Assembly (NCBI RefSeq): GCF_019393635.1
Contig: NC_057867.1
Location: 69,629,492 to 69,693,491, forward strand
DNA: 64,000 nt
Direction: 5' to 3'
Source: Dromiciops gliroides
Lineage: Eukaryota > Chordata > Mammalia > Microbiotheria > Microbiotheriidae
The translations under genes were made by a program, and so were the position numbers. Shown piece after piece: positions 52,443-63,065 of the stretch (position 1 is the first letter of the stretch; every line of letters begins with the position of its first letter). The notes below the pieces were generated by a model that ran no database searches, was not told the origin of the DNA, and was given only the letters and a program-made list of their open reading frames with translations.

Positions 52443-52959
52443 TTTCTTCTCTTATGATATATTGGGATAAAATTCTGGTCAAATGCTAGTTTTTTTCAGG
52501 TTGCTTTCACTTTTTCCTAGAAGTTCTCACCAAATTCGCTGTCTTTTCCCCTAGTTTCTGCTCCTGGGTTATTAAACACCAGACTACCTCATTTGATTCT
52601 AGGTTGTGCTCAGCTTTTCTGCTCCACTGACTTACTTTGATCATTTTTAACCAGTACCAAGTTATTTGGATGATAACTGCTTTGTACTTTCATTGGAGTT
52701 TGAGCCTTCTGTAGAGTTCTGTCACCCCACTGAGCAGTTCTGACCAGTTTTTGAAAGTTTTTTTCTTTCTGTGGAACTGTTTCTGGGGTCACTTTGCTAA
52801 CTTGCACTGCCAGGTTGGGTACCAAGAGGGGAGATTACCAATAATCTTTGGGTTCTAGGAATAATGTTGAAAGGATGTGTTTCAAAAACTATTGCTTTTG
52901 AGCCCCCAATAGTATGCTTCTCATTTACAACTAGCAAGCAAAATGCAATTTGCTTTTAC

Positions 52960-53900
52960 AAAAAGTATTTATTAAGATAGTATAATATGAAGAGTTGGTA
53001 CAAAATAACCCTCCCATCACCTAGCAAATATGTGGTATACTCTCTTAGAAACACACGTACATTTATGATAAAAAGTAAGCTTTAATTTAGAGTACAATTG
53101 TAGGAAACATGTGTGGCAAAGGGATGTCTCAAAGTTTTGGGGATGGAATTTATCTTCTCCCTTTGTTGAGCCTTTACCAGGGTTCAGTTATGTATACCAA
53201 CACCATGCTAGGCAGATAGCTCAAGTGGGATCCACAGGTTTATGCCTCTGTTAAGTCTTCCACCATCTCTGCCACAAGAGAGCATGCTCCCTGAAGCTGT
53301 TCTTCCTTCAGTTTTTTATCCTCGTCGTTTCTTTGATTACAATGTGGATGTTACCATCAGCTACTACAACTCCAGTGTATACATTGGCTGCCATTCACTT
53401 CCAACTACCAATGGAACTTCTACTGTCACCTGGGCACTTGTATCTCAGAATGCCATTTCACCTAGAATGAGAAAAGAACAAACACAAAAAAACAGAGGCG
53501 GGCTGGCTGAAAGACTGGGCAGCCACCCTCCTCTCACTTAGCTCAAATCGGCCCTCCCATTTTGAAATTGAGGGAAATAGGGAAAGAGAGAGGGGAGAGG
53601 GAGAGATGGATGGGTGGCTTTTTCCTTTCATCTGCCCATAGAGTTATAGTTCAGCATCTCCTAAGTTATCAGTTCTTCTGGCTTTGTAGCCAGTTGGAAA
53701 ACCCTTTGTAACCACCCAGTACCAGTTTCTGAATCATCATGGCCAGAAGTAGGCTCACCTCATAGGGCCATTGGATTGAAAGTAGGAAGGGAATGTCCAC
53801 ACATGTTCCATCCGTGAATGGCCCCCACGGACCAGCCCCCCTTTATATTTCTATTTTACACTTTATCAAAAATAAATTCCCTTTAACACTTAAAATAATT
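52960..53900 (-). other. Possible old LTR and unassigned frame
   Basis: 52990-53110 resembles the poly-A side of the LTR at 19008-19524 (ACACACGTACATTTATGATAAAA compared with acacaaatacatttagaataaaa; AAGCTTTAATTTAG). No ends or duplication found. A 99-residue plus-strand frame at 53242-53541 has three N-X-S/T sequons but no recognisable domain and is not called as a gene. Confidence 0.35.
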
Positions 53901-54342
53901 ATCAGAGACCCAAGCTTTCTGTGCAGCACAATTTAGATCAATATAGAAAACAAAAAGTTTTATCCCCAGCACAGGAGTTTTCCCATTCACAGGCTGGGTT
54001 TCATTATTTCAAGGGCCAAGAAGTGCTAAGAATCATGTGCTAGGCTGCAGGACTGGGGCAAGAGTCTTAGCAGTGAGTAGCAGAGGTGGCCTTCTGGCCA
54101 ATTAAGGTCAGGCTGAGTAATTTGCCCAGGGTTAGAAAGGTCAATCAACTGGAAAAAAGGAAGAGAATTTCAAAAAAGAACAAGAAAGGCTTTCAGCAAT
54201 GAGTTTCCCTGTAGCTGAATTAAGCCCCATCAGTAAGACCTGTCAGAGAAGAGAAGAGGTGTGAATGAGCAATGGTTTTCTAATAACACATTTAAAAGGC
54301 TTGTAAGCCCCCCTTGCTACAGGTGCAAAGTAGGATGAAGTG
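53901..54342. other. Unassigned DNA
   Basis: No feature recognised. Confidence 0.4.
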
Positions 54343-54545
54343 ACAATAGTAGCTCCCATTTCTCTAAAATTTGAGGGTTTACAAAATGCTTTCCTGCATA
54401 AGAACCTTGGTAGGCAGGTAGTCCATATATTGTGTCATCACCCCCATTTTACAGATCAATGAACTGGGGTTTAAAGAAGAAATGGTTTGCCTTAAGTCAT
54501 GCAATTAACTAGCACCAGGACTGGAGCTCGGTCCCAGGCTTTGAG
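54343..54545 (-). mobile_element. MIR/THER1-type SINE
   Basis: GTTTACAAAATGCTTTCC, CCCATTTTACAGATCAATG and TGCAATTAACTAGCACC in antisense order. Confidence 0.82.
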
Positions 54546-54774
54546 CTTTTAGAATTGAAGAGGTTGATTGACACTGCTCAGAGGCAATGATCCAAAATGA
54601 AGCAAGAGATTAACCAATGAGGGGGACACACCCCTGCACCAGATAGCCAAGAAGACAAGGAGATTCTTCCCTGGGAAAGGGTTCAGCATTGCCTTAAAAT
54701 GGGCTCCCTCATTCTTCAAGGCCCCGAGCTTGGCCATTTTGCTTTAAATGAGGTGGTGGGGCCAAATGGTAATT

Positions 54775-55300
54775 CAATTCCATAAGCACATATTAAATAC
54801 CTACTATGTGCCAGGTACTGTGCTGAGCCCTAGGGACGTAAATAAAGTAACACAATCGTCCCTATGTTCAGATGTAGGCTATAACACACATGTAGATTGG
54901 CAAGCCAACACTAAATTTATGCAAAGGGTTTTTTAATGAAAGAAAGTGCCAACAACTGGGCAGATTAGAAAAGGCCTACTGTGCGAGGTACCAGCTGAGC
55001 AGAGCTTTAAAGCAAGCTAGAGATTCTAAGAGGAGGAAGGGAGAGGCTTCAAAGCCTGCTGAATGACAAGAAGATTGTAGATGGGATGTCTTGTGCAAGG
55101 AATGAGTAGGCCTGTTGGGCCAAGTACAGAGTGCTTGTGGGGGAGTAATTTGTACAAAGTAGAAAGATAGGCCGGAGCCGGATGAAGAAGGACTGAAAAT
55201 GCCAACCAGAAGGTGCAGGAGGCCATTGGAGCATTTATATCTGAGTGTCCAGGTCAAGAAAAACCCAGGAGGAGCAAGTGAGGGGCCTGGAGTGGGAGGA
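54775..55300 (-). mobile_element. L2 LINE 3' region
   Basis: AAATACCTACTATGTGCCAG, TACTGTGCTGAGCCC, then AGAGCTTTAAAGCAAGC, GATGTCTTGTGCAAGG, AGAGTGCTTGTGGG and GGAGGCCATTGGAGC read as antisense L2 from its 3' end inward. Confidence 0.8.
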
Positions 55301-55429
55301 GGCATTTATTTATTGAACGATTATTATGGGTTTCTAATTGACACTTGAATTTATCTCCAAATACGTTAAGTTCTTAAGAGAAGTGCTGATTGGAAATTTG
55401 GGAATTTACAAAATAAAGCTGCTGTAAAC
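55301..55429. other. Unassigned DNA
   Basis: AT-rich, no feature recognised. Confidence 0.35.
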
Positions 55430-55655
55430 CTGAGGGGCAGTAGAGTACTGTGGTTGGAATCCAGTCTATGCCAGTCATGTGATTGTGGGCAAGTCACATG
55501 GCTACTCTGAATCTCTGTTTTTCAGTCTGTAAAATGGGAAGATGATAATAATAGCCATAGTATGTATCTCACAGGGTTGTCATGAGGCTCAAATGAGATA
55601 ATACTTTTTGAAATTTTAAAGCATTATGTAAGTATTAGTTCTTATTAGTATTGTT
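55430..55655 (+). mobile_element. tRNA-headed THER1/MIR-type SINE
   Basis: GGCAGTAGAGTACTGTGG, TGGGCAAGTCACATGGC, GTCTGTAAAATGGGAAG, ATGAGGCTCAAATGAGATAA and TAAAGCATTATGTAAG. Confidence 0.9.
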
Positions 55656-56299
55656 CCATATGTGTATGGGGGTGTCTGGGTCTCTGTTTTCATGTGTGGT
55701 GAAGTCCTGGTATGGGGAGTTTCTCCACCAAAGCAGATGTGGAACTGTTCTGTAACTAAGCCTTAGCTGCTTGTGGTCCAGGGTGTTAAGTGATGTGTAT
55801 GAAGCAGAACTCCAAGCCCAGTCATCCTGCCTCCAGATTCAGCATTCTCTCTTCTGCCTTTAAGTGGTGAAGGGAATAGACAGAAGCCCTAGGAGCCAGT
55901 GCCCCTGACCAAGAGAGAGAATCTAGGCAGAAAGCATGGGGAATTCCCCCTTATTCTTCCCTCCTACCTTCTCCTGTCCTGACCTGCCCTCCTCCTCCCT
56001 GTTCATGCTAGACTGCATCAATAGATGCAGCTACCCGCAATTTCCTAGTCTACAATTTGAACACTGAATAGCCTGAATAGCCACATTAAGCACATCTGGC
56101 AGCATTTGGTCTTCAGGGTTTTTCTAGAGCTGAGTGTTGTGTCTCCTGTTTAGCCATCCAGCTTGGCAGGAAGCCAGCTCTCACAAGTCATGACAGTGTG
56201 GCTCCACATCCAGGGCAAGGACTTTGGAGGGCTAGTCCCTGGAACTGTGACAGGATGGGTGACAAGAAAATGAAATTCCACATGTCTGTATGAAGGACC
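55656..56299. other. Unassigned DNA
   Basis: No repeat or domain-bearing frame recognised. Confidence 0.4.
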
Positions 56300-56430
56300 T
56301 TCGCATCCCACCCGAGTCACTTTGGATAGATCACTTCCCCTTTTAGGGTCTCAGCTTCCTCACACATAGATGAGAGGTTTGGACTCAGTGACTTCTAATG
56401 TCCCTTCTAGTTCTAAATCTATGTGCTTTT
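56300..56430 (+). mobile_element. MIR SINE
   Basis: GAGTCACTTTGGATAGATC, GGGTCTCAGCTTCCTC, TGAGAGGTTTGGACTCAG and CCCTTCTAGTTCTAAATCTATG; its last bases are the target of the next SINE. Confidence 0.85.
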
Positions 56431-56561
56431 TTGAGGCAATTGCAGTTAAGCGACTTGTCCAGGGTCACACAGCTAGTAAATGTCTAAGGTCAGGTTTGAA
56501 CTTAGGTTCTCTTGGCTCCAGGGCTGGTGCTTTATCCTCTGCAATGCCACCTAGCTGCCCC
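56431..56561 (-). mobile_element. tRNA-headed marsupial SINE (WSINE1 type) in a MIR tail
   Basis: Short SINE, somewhat diverged. Flanks ATCTATGTGCTTTT (56417-56430) and ATCTATGCTCTTTT (56562-56575) form a 14-bp duplication with two changes. Confidence 0.92.
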
Positions 56562-56575
56562 ATCTATGCTCTTTT

Positions 56576-58297
56576 AAGAAGAAGAACCCCCCCACCACCA
56601 CCACCAAAGGATGTGTCAGGATATTTGCTGGCACCTTTGTAAACAGGAGTCTGGTTGGTGATGGATGTCTTTCCTTTTGGAGTGCCCTCACTCCAGAGCT
56701 TGCCAAGTCCATCAGCTGCTTGATTTTTGTGGAGGGCATATGCAATCCTTTTTTTTCTGGGATGATTCCAGGCCCACTACTTTGGGAAGACTGTGTTAGT
56801 ATTGGGGTTAGACTAAGTGAATTTGGGCTAAAATAACCAGAGAATTTGAGGTGCCGATAATCCCTGTGGCTCCAGGAATGGAATAGATTGCTTGGCACCT
56901 TCTCTGGGCATTGGACTTTATTGCCTACTTAGAAACAAAGATGCTCAAAAGGGATAAGCTTCCTGCCCCTACTAGAAAACAAACTAAAGTGTTCTGTGGT
57001 TGACCCTCAGGTGAAGACTCCACTGCCATGCCCGGCTTCTAAGTGCATCCTCAGGCGTGCCAGCCTCTGCCCTTGGAACCAGATAGACCTGAACACCCAG
57101 CACTGGGGAAGGAGAGTTTATTCAGGAATGCCTCAGGTTTGGGGAGGGGTCAGAAATGTTGGGTTTATTCCGAAGGCACAAAGGACAAGTTAAAATCCAC
57201 CCTTGCCCCATCTTACTGCTCTTCCAGATTTTTACCCTTCCAACATCTGTTCTGTGTACCTAAGATACATGACAGCTTTCATACAGCTGCTCCTGTGCTT
57301 ATTTCCCAATGGGAAACCAAAGCTAGAATAAATAGAAACGCCCCAAAAAGGTTAAATGAGACTTGAGAACATTCTATAGACAATTTTAAAATTTCAATTG
57401 TTATTGCAGGCTTTGTTAAGTATCTATACCAGGCCAATTATAGTTAGAAATGACTTCACTTAATTCTCTCCTTTATCTCATGGGAAAAATCACTTAAAGC
57501 AGTTCTGTGATGATCCAAATCCCACTGTGGGCATAAAATCTAGAAGAAAATCTGCTCCTTCCTTGGCAAATTTTCAAGCCTCTCTTGGCATCTTGAATTA
57601 AACTAGCCAGGGGGTTGGGGGTCTCTTGCTCCCTGACTGACATATGGTTAGCAAAAAAGACATTGAAAAGTAACAGATGAACCACTCCAACCCAGAGCCC
57701 TATCGAGGGCCTGGCAAGCAAGGATTTATCCCATGTGCCCAGAGGAGGGTCAGGTTTCCACAAGTTCTCAAGGCAAATGCAGTCCCAGCTCCTTGCCTTG
57801 CGCTCTTTCCTGGAAGTGGAGGCTTAACTTCCTTGTGGGGCATTCTAGGGGACAAGCTGCCCCCTTCTACCAGTGGGGCTGTTCTGTGCCCTCTCATTCT
57901 CCCATGGCCCCCCTGTCATTGAAATTGCCTCTATGCCCCCTTACCCTCTCCATCTGCATCCTCCTCATCTGCCCTCTGTTACCCTGATCCTCACATCAAT
58001 ACCCCCCAAAAAAAACCCATGAATTGCCTCAGGCACAGTTTTGCCTAATCCTGGTTCTCCCTTAGGTTTCCACAATCCTTTGGATGATCAAGGTACTCCC
58101 AATATCCCCCTTTGCTTATGTTAAGGTTTGGAAATAATGGAATCTTGTTCCCAGAAATTCACCAATACCTGAGAAGGAGCAACAAGTGGAAGGAAAGCTG
58201 AAGCCAAAGGGCATTGTTCCTCAAGGTGGAGCTAGGTAGGACCGTAGTTTTGCCATGGTCTTGCAGTAAGTGCATTGAAAAGAGGCGCACAAGCTCA
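56576..58297. other. Unassigned DNA
   Basis: CCACCACCACC run near 56590. 57380-57480 is AT-rich and repeat-free (TTTCAATTGTTATTGC, GGCCAATTATAG). Overlapping open frames at 57494-57987 lack recognisable domains. Confidence 0.4.
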
Positions 58298-58316
58298 CTT
58301 TCTCTTCCTATCTCTT

Positions 58317-58460
58317 CTTTTTTTTTGGTGAGGCAATTGGGGTTAAGTGACTTGCCCAGGGTCACACAGCTAGTAAGTATCAAGTGTCTGAGGCCAGATT
58401 TGAACTCAGGTCCTCCTGAATCCAAGGCCAGTGCTTTATCCACTGTGTCACATAGCTGCC
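58317..58460 (-). mobile_element. tRNA-headed marsupial SINE (WSINE1 type)
   Basis: Short SINE with A tail. Perfect 15-bp duplication CTCTTCCTATCTCTT at 58302-58316 and 58461-58475, which is L1 sequence (compare 60618-60632). Confidence 0.96.
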
Positions 58461-58591
58461 CTCTTCCTATCTCTTGCTGCAGGGCTTTGTTTGTCATATA
58501 TAGAAATGCTGATGATTTATGTGGGTTTATTTTATATCCTGCAACCTTGCTAAAATTGTTAATTGTTTCAAGTAGTTTTTAGTTGATTCTT

Positions 58592-60909
58592 TTTTTTTTA
58601 ATGAGATATTTTATTTTTTCCGTTACATGTAAAGATAGTTCTCAACTTTTGTTTATACATGCTTTACAATTTCAGATTTTTCTCCCTCCCTCCCCTCCCT
58701 CCCCCCTCCCCTAGACAGCAGGTAATCTGATATAGGTTATATCTATATATCTCTATACATATACATATAGATATATATATATATACACACACATATATAT
58801 ATACACATAATAACATTAATCCTATTTCTGCATTAATCCTGTTACAAGAGAAAGAATCAGAGCAGTGATGCAAAACCTCAAAATAGAAAAAAAAAAAACA
58901 ACAGCACCCAAAACAAAAGAAATAATATGGTTCAATCAGCATCTATACTCCACAGTTCTTTCTTTCTTGGATTTGGAGATCCTCTTCTATCATGAGTTCC
59001 CTGGAACTCTTCTGTACCATTGCATTGGTGAGAAGAATATAGTCCATCACAGTAGGTCAACACTCAATGTTGATGATACTGTGTACAATGTTCTGGTTCT
59101 GCTCATCTCACTCATCATCAGCTCACATAAGACCCTCCAGGTTTCTCTGAACTCTTCCTGCTCATCATTTCTTACAGCACAATAGTATTCCATTGTATTC
59201 ATATACCACAACTTGTCCAGCCATTCCCCAATTGATGGGCACCCCCTCAACTTCCAATTCCTTGCTACCACGTAAAGAGCAACTATAAATATTTTTGTAC
59301 ATGTGGGTCCCTTTCCCCCTTCGATGATTTCTTTGGGCAAAAGACCTAAAAGTGGGATTGCTGGGTCAAAGGGTATGCACAGCTTTATCGCCCTTTGGGC
59401 ATAATTCCAAATTGCTCTCCAGAATGGTTGGATCAGCTCACAGCTCCACCAACAGTGCATTAGTGTTCCAATTTTCCCACAGCCTCTCCAACATTTATTA
59501 TCTTCCTTTTTTGTCATTTTAGCCAATCTGATAGGTGTCAGGTGGTACCTCAGAGTTGTTTTAATTTGCATCTCTCTAATCATTAGAGATTTAGAGCATT
59601 TTTTCATATGGGAATAGATAGCTTTGGTTTCTTCATCAGAAAACTGCCTGTTCATATCCTTTGACCATTTCTCAATTGGGGAATGACTTGGATTCTTATA
59701 AATTTGATTTAATTCCCTATATATTTTAGAGATGAGGCCTTTATCAGAAGCACTGGCCTCAAAAATTGTTTCCCAGCTTTCTGCCTCCCTTCCAATTTTG
59801 GATGCATTGCTTCTGTTTGTACAAAAATTTTTTAATTTAATATAATCAAAATCATCCACTTTGCATTTTATAATATACTCTATCTCATGTTTGGTCAAAA
59901 ACTGTTCTCCTTTCCAAAGATCTGATAGGTACACTATTCCTTTCTCTCCTAATTTACCTATGGTATCACCTCTTATGTCTAAATCATGTATCCATTTTGA
60001 CCTTATTTGAGTATAAGGTGTAAGATGTTGGTCTAAGCCTAATTTCTGCCATACTATCTTCCAGTTTTCCCAGCAGTTTTTGTCAAATACTGAGTTCCTA
60101 TCCCAGAAGCTGGAGTCTTTGGGTTTATCAAACACTACATTACTAGTGTCATTTACTACTGCATTTCCTGAGCCTAGCCTATTCCATTGATCTACCACTC
60201 TATTTTTTAGCCAGTACCAGATAGTTTTGATGACTGCCGCTTTATAGTAAAGCTCCAGGTTTGGTACCGCTAACCCACCTTCCTGTGAATTTTTTTTCAT
60301 TATTTCCCTGGATATTCTTGATTTTTTGTTTTTCCAGATGAATTTTGTTATTATTTTTTCTAGCTGTATAAAATAATTTTAGGTAGTCTGATTGGTATGG
60401 CACTGAATAAGTAAATTAATTTAGGCAGTATTGTCATTTTTACTATATTAGCTCTGCCTATCCATGAGCAATTGATATCTTTCCAATTATTGAGATCTGA
60501 TTTGATTTGTGTGAAGAGGGTTTGGTAGTTGTGTTCATAGAGTTCCTGGGTTTGTCTTGGCAAGTAGACTCCCAAGTATTTTATATTACCTACCGTTACT
60601 TTAAATGGAATTTCTCTTTCTATCTCTTGCTGCTGGACTTTGTTGGTCATGTATAGAAATGCTGATGATTTATGTGGATTTATTTTATATCCTGCTACTT
60701 TGCTAAAGTTGTTAATTGTTTCAAGTAATTTTTGACTTGATTCTCGAGGATTCCTTAAGTATACCATCATATCATCTGCAAAGAGTGATAGTTTTGTTTC
60801 CTCCTTGCCTATTCTAATTCCTTTAATTCCTTTCTCTTCTCTGATTGCTAAAGCTAACATTTCTAGAACAATATTAAATAATAGGGGTGATAATGGACAT
60901 CCCTGTTTC
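58592..60909 (-). mobile_element. Younger 5'-truncated L1 inserted in the old L1
   Basis: Runs from an A tail (T run at 58591-58599) through a 3' UTR with pyrimidine-rich and TA/CA simple repeats (58680-58805) to within the reverse transcriptase. The duplication TTTAGTTGATTCT lies at 58578-58590 and 60910-60922. L1 sequence 60721-60800 occurs again at 60920-60990 because young and host copies meet at the junction. Confidence 0.96.
59047..60300 (-). pseudogene. L1 ORF2 C-terminal part, 417-residue open frame
   Basis: Longest open frame of the window. It covers the part of L1 ORF2p after the reverse-transcriptase core: NLELYYKAAVIKTIWYW at residues 14-30, LTPYTQIRSKWIHDLDI near 93-109, and the cysteine-histidine motif C-X3-C-X7-H-X4-C at residues 270-287. 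That motif is known to be needed for L1 retrotransposition and nucleic-acid binding. FDPAIPLLGLLPKE follows at 311-324. It is out of frame with the RT part at 60360-60935, so this copy cannot make a full ORF2p and is also 5'-truncated. Confidence 0.95.
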
Positions 60910-60935
60910 TTTAGTTGATTCTTAAGGATTATCAT
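60360..60935 (-). pseudogene. L1 ORF2 RT core, chimeric 191-residue open frame
   Basis: Carries the RT signature [11 protein letters not shown] (residues 11-21) and the catalytic F-A-D-D box (52-55) followed by MMVYLRNP, then YKINPHKS and [10 protein letters not shown]. The first roughly nine residues come from the older host L1 and the duplicated target, since the young L1 ends at 60909. The frame ends just after IRLPK because a T tract near 60373-60378 is one base shorter than in the copy at 31.76 kb. Confidence 0.92.
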
Positions 60936-61257
60936 ATCATCTGTAAAGAGTGATAGTTTTGTTTCCTCCTTGCCTATTCTAATTCATTCAATTTCTTTTT
61001 CTTCTCTTATTGCTAAGCCTAACATTTCTAGTACAATAGTGAACAAGAGTGGTGATAATGAACATCTTTGTTTCACCCCTGATCTCATTGGGAACACTTT
61101 TAACTTATCCCCATTACGAATAATACTTGTTGATGGTTTTAGATAGATACTATTTATCATCTTAAGGAAAGCTCCATTTGCTCAGTTGTTCTCTAGTGTT
61201 TTTAATAAGAATGGGTCGTATATTTCATCAAAAGCTTTTCTGCATCTATTGAGATCA

Positions 61258-61560
61258 TCATATAATTTTTCTTAGTTTTGTTATTGATGTGGTTTTGATT
61301 ATTTTGAGAGTTTTCCTAATGTTGAACCAGTCCTGCATTTCTGGTATAAATTTCACCTGCTCATAGTGTATTATCCTGGTGATAAATTGCTTTAATCTCC
61401 TTGCTAATATTTTATTTAAGATTTTTGCATTGATGTTCATTAGGGAAATTGGCCTATAATTTTCTTTCTCTGTTTTGGCTCTGCCTGGTTTAGGTATCAA
61501 GACCATATTTGTGTCATAAAAGGAATTTGGTAGAACTCCTTCTTCACCTATTTTTTCCAA
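61258..61560 (-). pseudogene. Old L1 ORF2 RT fragment (palm entry)
   Basis: 100-residue frame with [20 protein letters not shown], the conserved start of the L1 reverse-transcriptase domain, and [13 protein letters not shown]. Later part degraded ([14 protein letters not shown] in place of a GFIPG-type motif). Confidence 0.92.
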
Positions 61561-61918
61561 ATGATTTGTATAGTATTGGAATTAATTGTTCTTTAAATGT
61601 TTGGTAGAATTCAATTATATACCCATCTGGCCCTGGAGATTTTATCTTAGTGAGTTCATTGATGGCTTGTTCAATTTCTTTTTCTAAAATGGAATTATTC
61701 AGGTCTTTTATTTCCTCTACAATTAATCTGGGCAGTTTATATTTTTGTGAATATTCATCTATTTCATTTAGATTGTCAAATTTATTGGCATACAGTTGGG
61801 CAAAATACCTCCAAATTATTGCTTTGATTTCCATTTCATTGGTGGTGAATTCACTACTTTCATTTTTGATATTGGTAATTTGTTTTTCTTCCTTCTTTCT
61901 TTTAAGCAAATTAACCAA
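61544..61918 (-). pseudogene. Old L1 ORF2 fragment between endonuclease and RT
   Basis: 124-residue frame with [18 protein letters not shown] and the conserved [16 protein letters not shown] block that precedes the RT domain. Adjacent to but not in frame with 61258-61560. Confidence 0.92.
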
Positions 61919-62110
61919 AGGTTTATCTATTTTATTGATTTTTTCATAAAACCAACTCTTAGTTTTATTTATTTATTCTATAGTTTTCTTTCAATTTTAT
62001 TCATCTCTCCTTTTTTCAGAATTTCTAATTTAGTATTTAATTGGGGATTTTATATTGTTCTTTTTCTAGCTTTTTTAGTTGTATGCCCAATTCATTGATC
62101 TCCTCTTTGT

Positions 62111-62263
62111 TTTTTTTCTTTTTTTGCGGGGCAATGGGGTTAATGACTTGCCCAGGGTCACACAGCTAGTAAGTGCCAAGTGTCTGAGGCCAGATTTGAA
62201 CTCAGGTTGTTCTGAATCCAGGGCCAGTGCTTATCCACTGCGCCACCTAGCTGCCCCCGCCCC
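62111..62263 (-). mobile_element. tRNA-headed marsupial SINE (WSINE1 type)
   Basis: Short SINE with A-rich tail. Perfect 13-bp duplication ATCTCCTCTTTGT at 62098-62110 and 62264-62276, splitting the old L1 ORF2. Confidence 0.96.
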
Positions 62264-62445
62264 ATCTCCTCTTTGTCTATTTTATTCACGTAAGCTTTTA
62301 GAGATGAAATTTCCCCTAACAACTGCTTTGGCTTCATCCCATAAGTTTTGGTATGTTGTCTCATTGTTGTCATTCTCTTGGATGAAGTTATTGATTGTTT
62401 CTATGATTTGTTGTTTGACCCACTTATTTTTGGGGGTGAGCTTAT

Positions 62446-63065
62446 TTAATTTATTCTAGTATTATTGGTTTCTAATATTAGTTGCAGTCTATCTTTCCAT
62501 GGCTCTTTATTGAATGTAATTTTTATTGTATCATGATCTGAAAAGGATGCATTTACTATTCCTGCATTTCTACATTTGACTGTGAGGTTTTTGTGCCCTA
62601 ATACATGGCCAATTTTTGTATATGTCCCATGTACCACTGAGAAAAAGGTGTATTCCTTTCTATCCCCATTCAGTTTTCTGCAGAGGTCTATCACAACTAA
62701 TTTTTCCAACATTCTATTCCCCTCTTTAACTTCTCATTTATTTTGTGGTTAGATTTATCTTGTCCTGAAAGGAGAAGGTTAAGATCCCCCACAAGTATAG
62801 CTTTTTTGTCTATTTCTTCTCATAACTCATTTAACTTCTCCTCCAAGTATTTGAATGCTATACCACTTGGTGCATATATATCTGGTATTGATATTACTTC
62901 ATTGTCTATGGTAGCTTTTAGCAAGATATAGTTTCCTTCCTTATTTCTTTTAATTAGATCTATTTTTGCTTTTGCTTTGTCTGAGATAAGGATTGCTACC
63001 CCTGTTTTTTTTTTACTTCAGCTGAAGCATAATATATTCTGCTCCAACCTTTTACCTTTACTCTG
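62446..63065 (-). pseudogene. Old L1 endonuclease domain remnant
   Basis: The APE-type endonuclease is readable in pieces: VKGW near 63050, GVAILISDK near 63000, a YAPSG block near 62870, GDLNLLLS near 62770, then an 88-residue frame (62446-62712) with YTFFS, HGTYTKIGHVLGHK and the catalytic-type S-D-H motif in FSDHDTIKI. Stops separate the pieces, so it is not functional. Confidence 0.88.

Larger units (their letters stand above)
50905..52860 (-). pseudogene. Old L1 3' UTR and ORF2 C-terminus, split by two SINEs
   Basis: Aligns in order with antisense L1: TTATGTCACAATCATCTTC (3' UTR), GGGATGTTGGGATCAAAGG, GCAAAGCAGTTCAGAG, then TTTGAGCATGAG-like, CAGACAAAAGC, and AACCAGTACCAAGTTATTTGG. Frames are gone. 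Interrupted by a MIR-type SINE and a THER1-type SINE. Confidence 0.75.

Noticed and set aside
53242..53541. 99-residue frame with N-glycosylation sequons as a viral envelope piece
   Set aside because: No envelope landmark (no furin site, fusion peptide or membrane segment) is visible; sequons alone are weak evidence.
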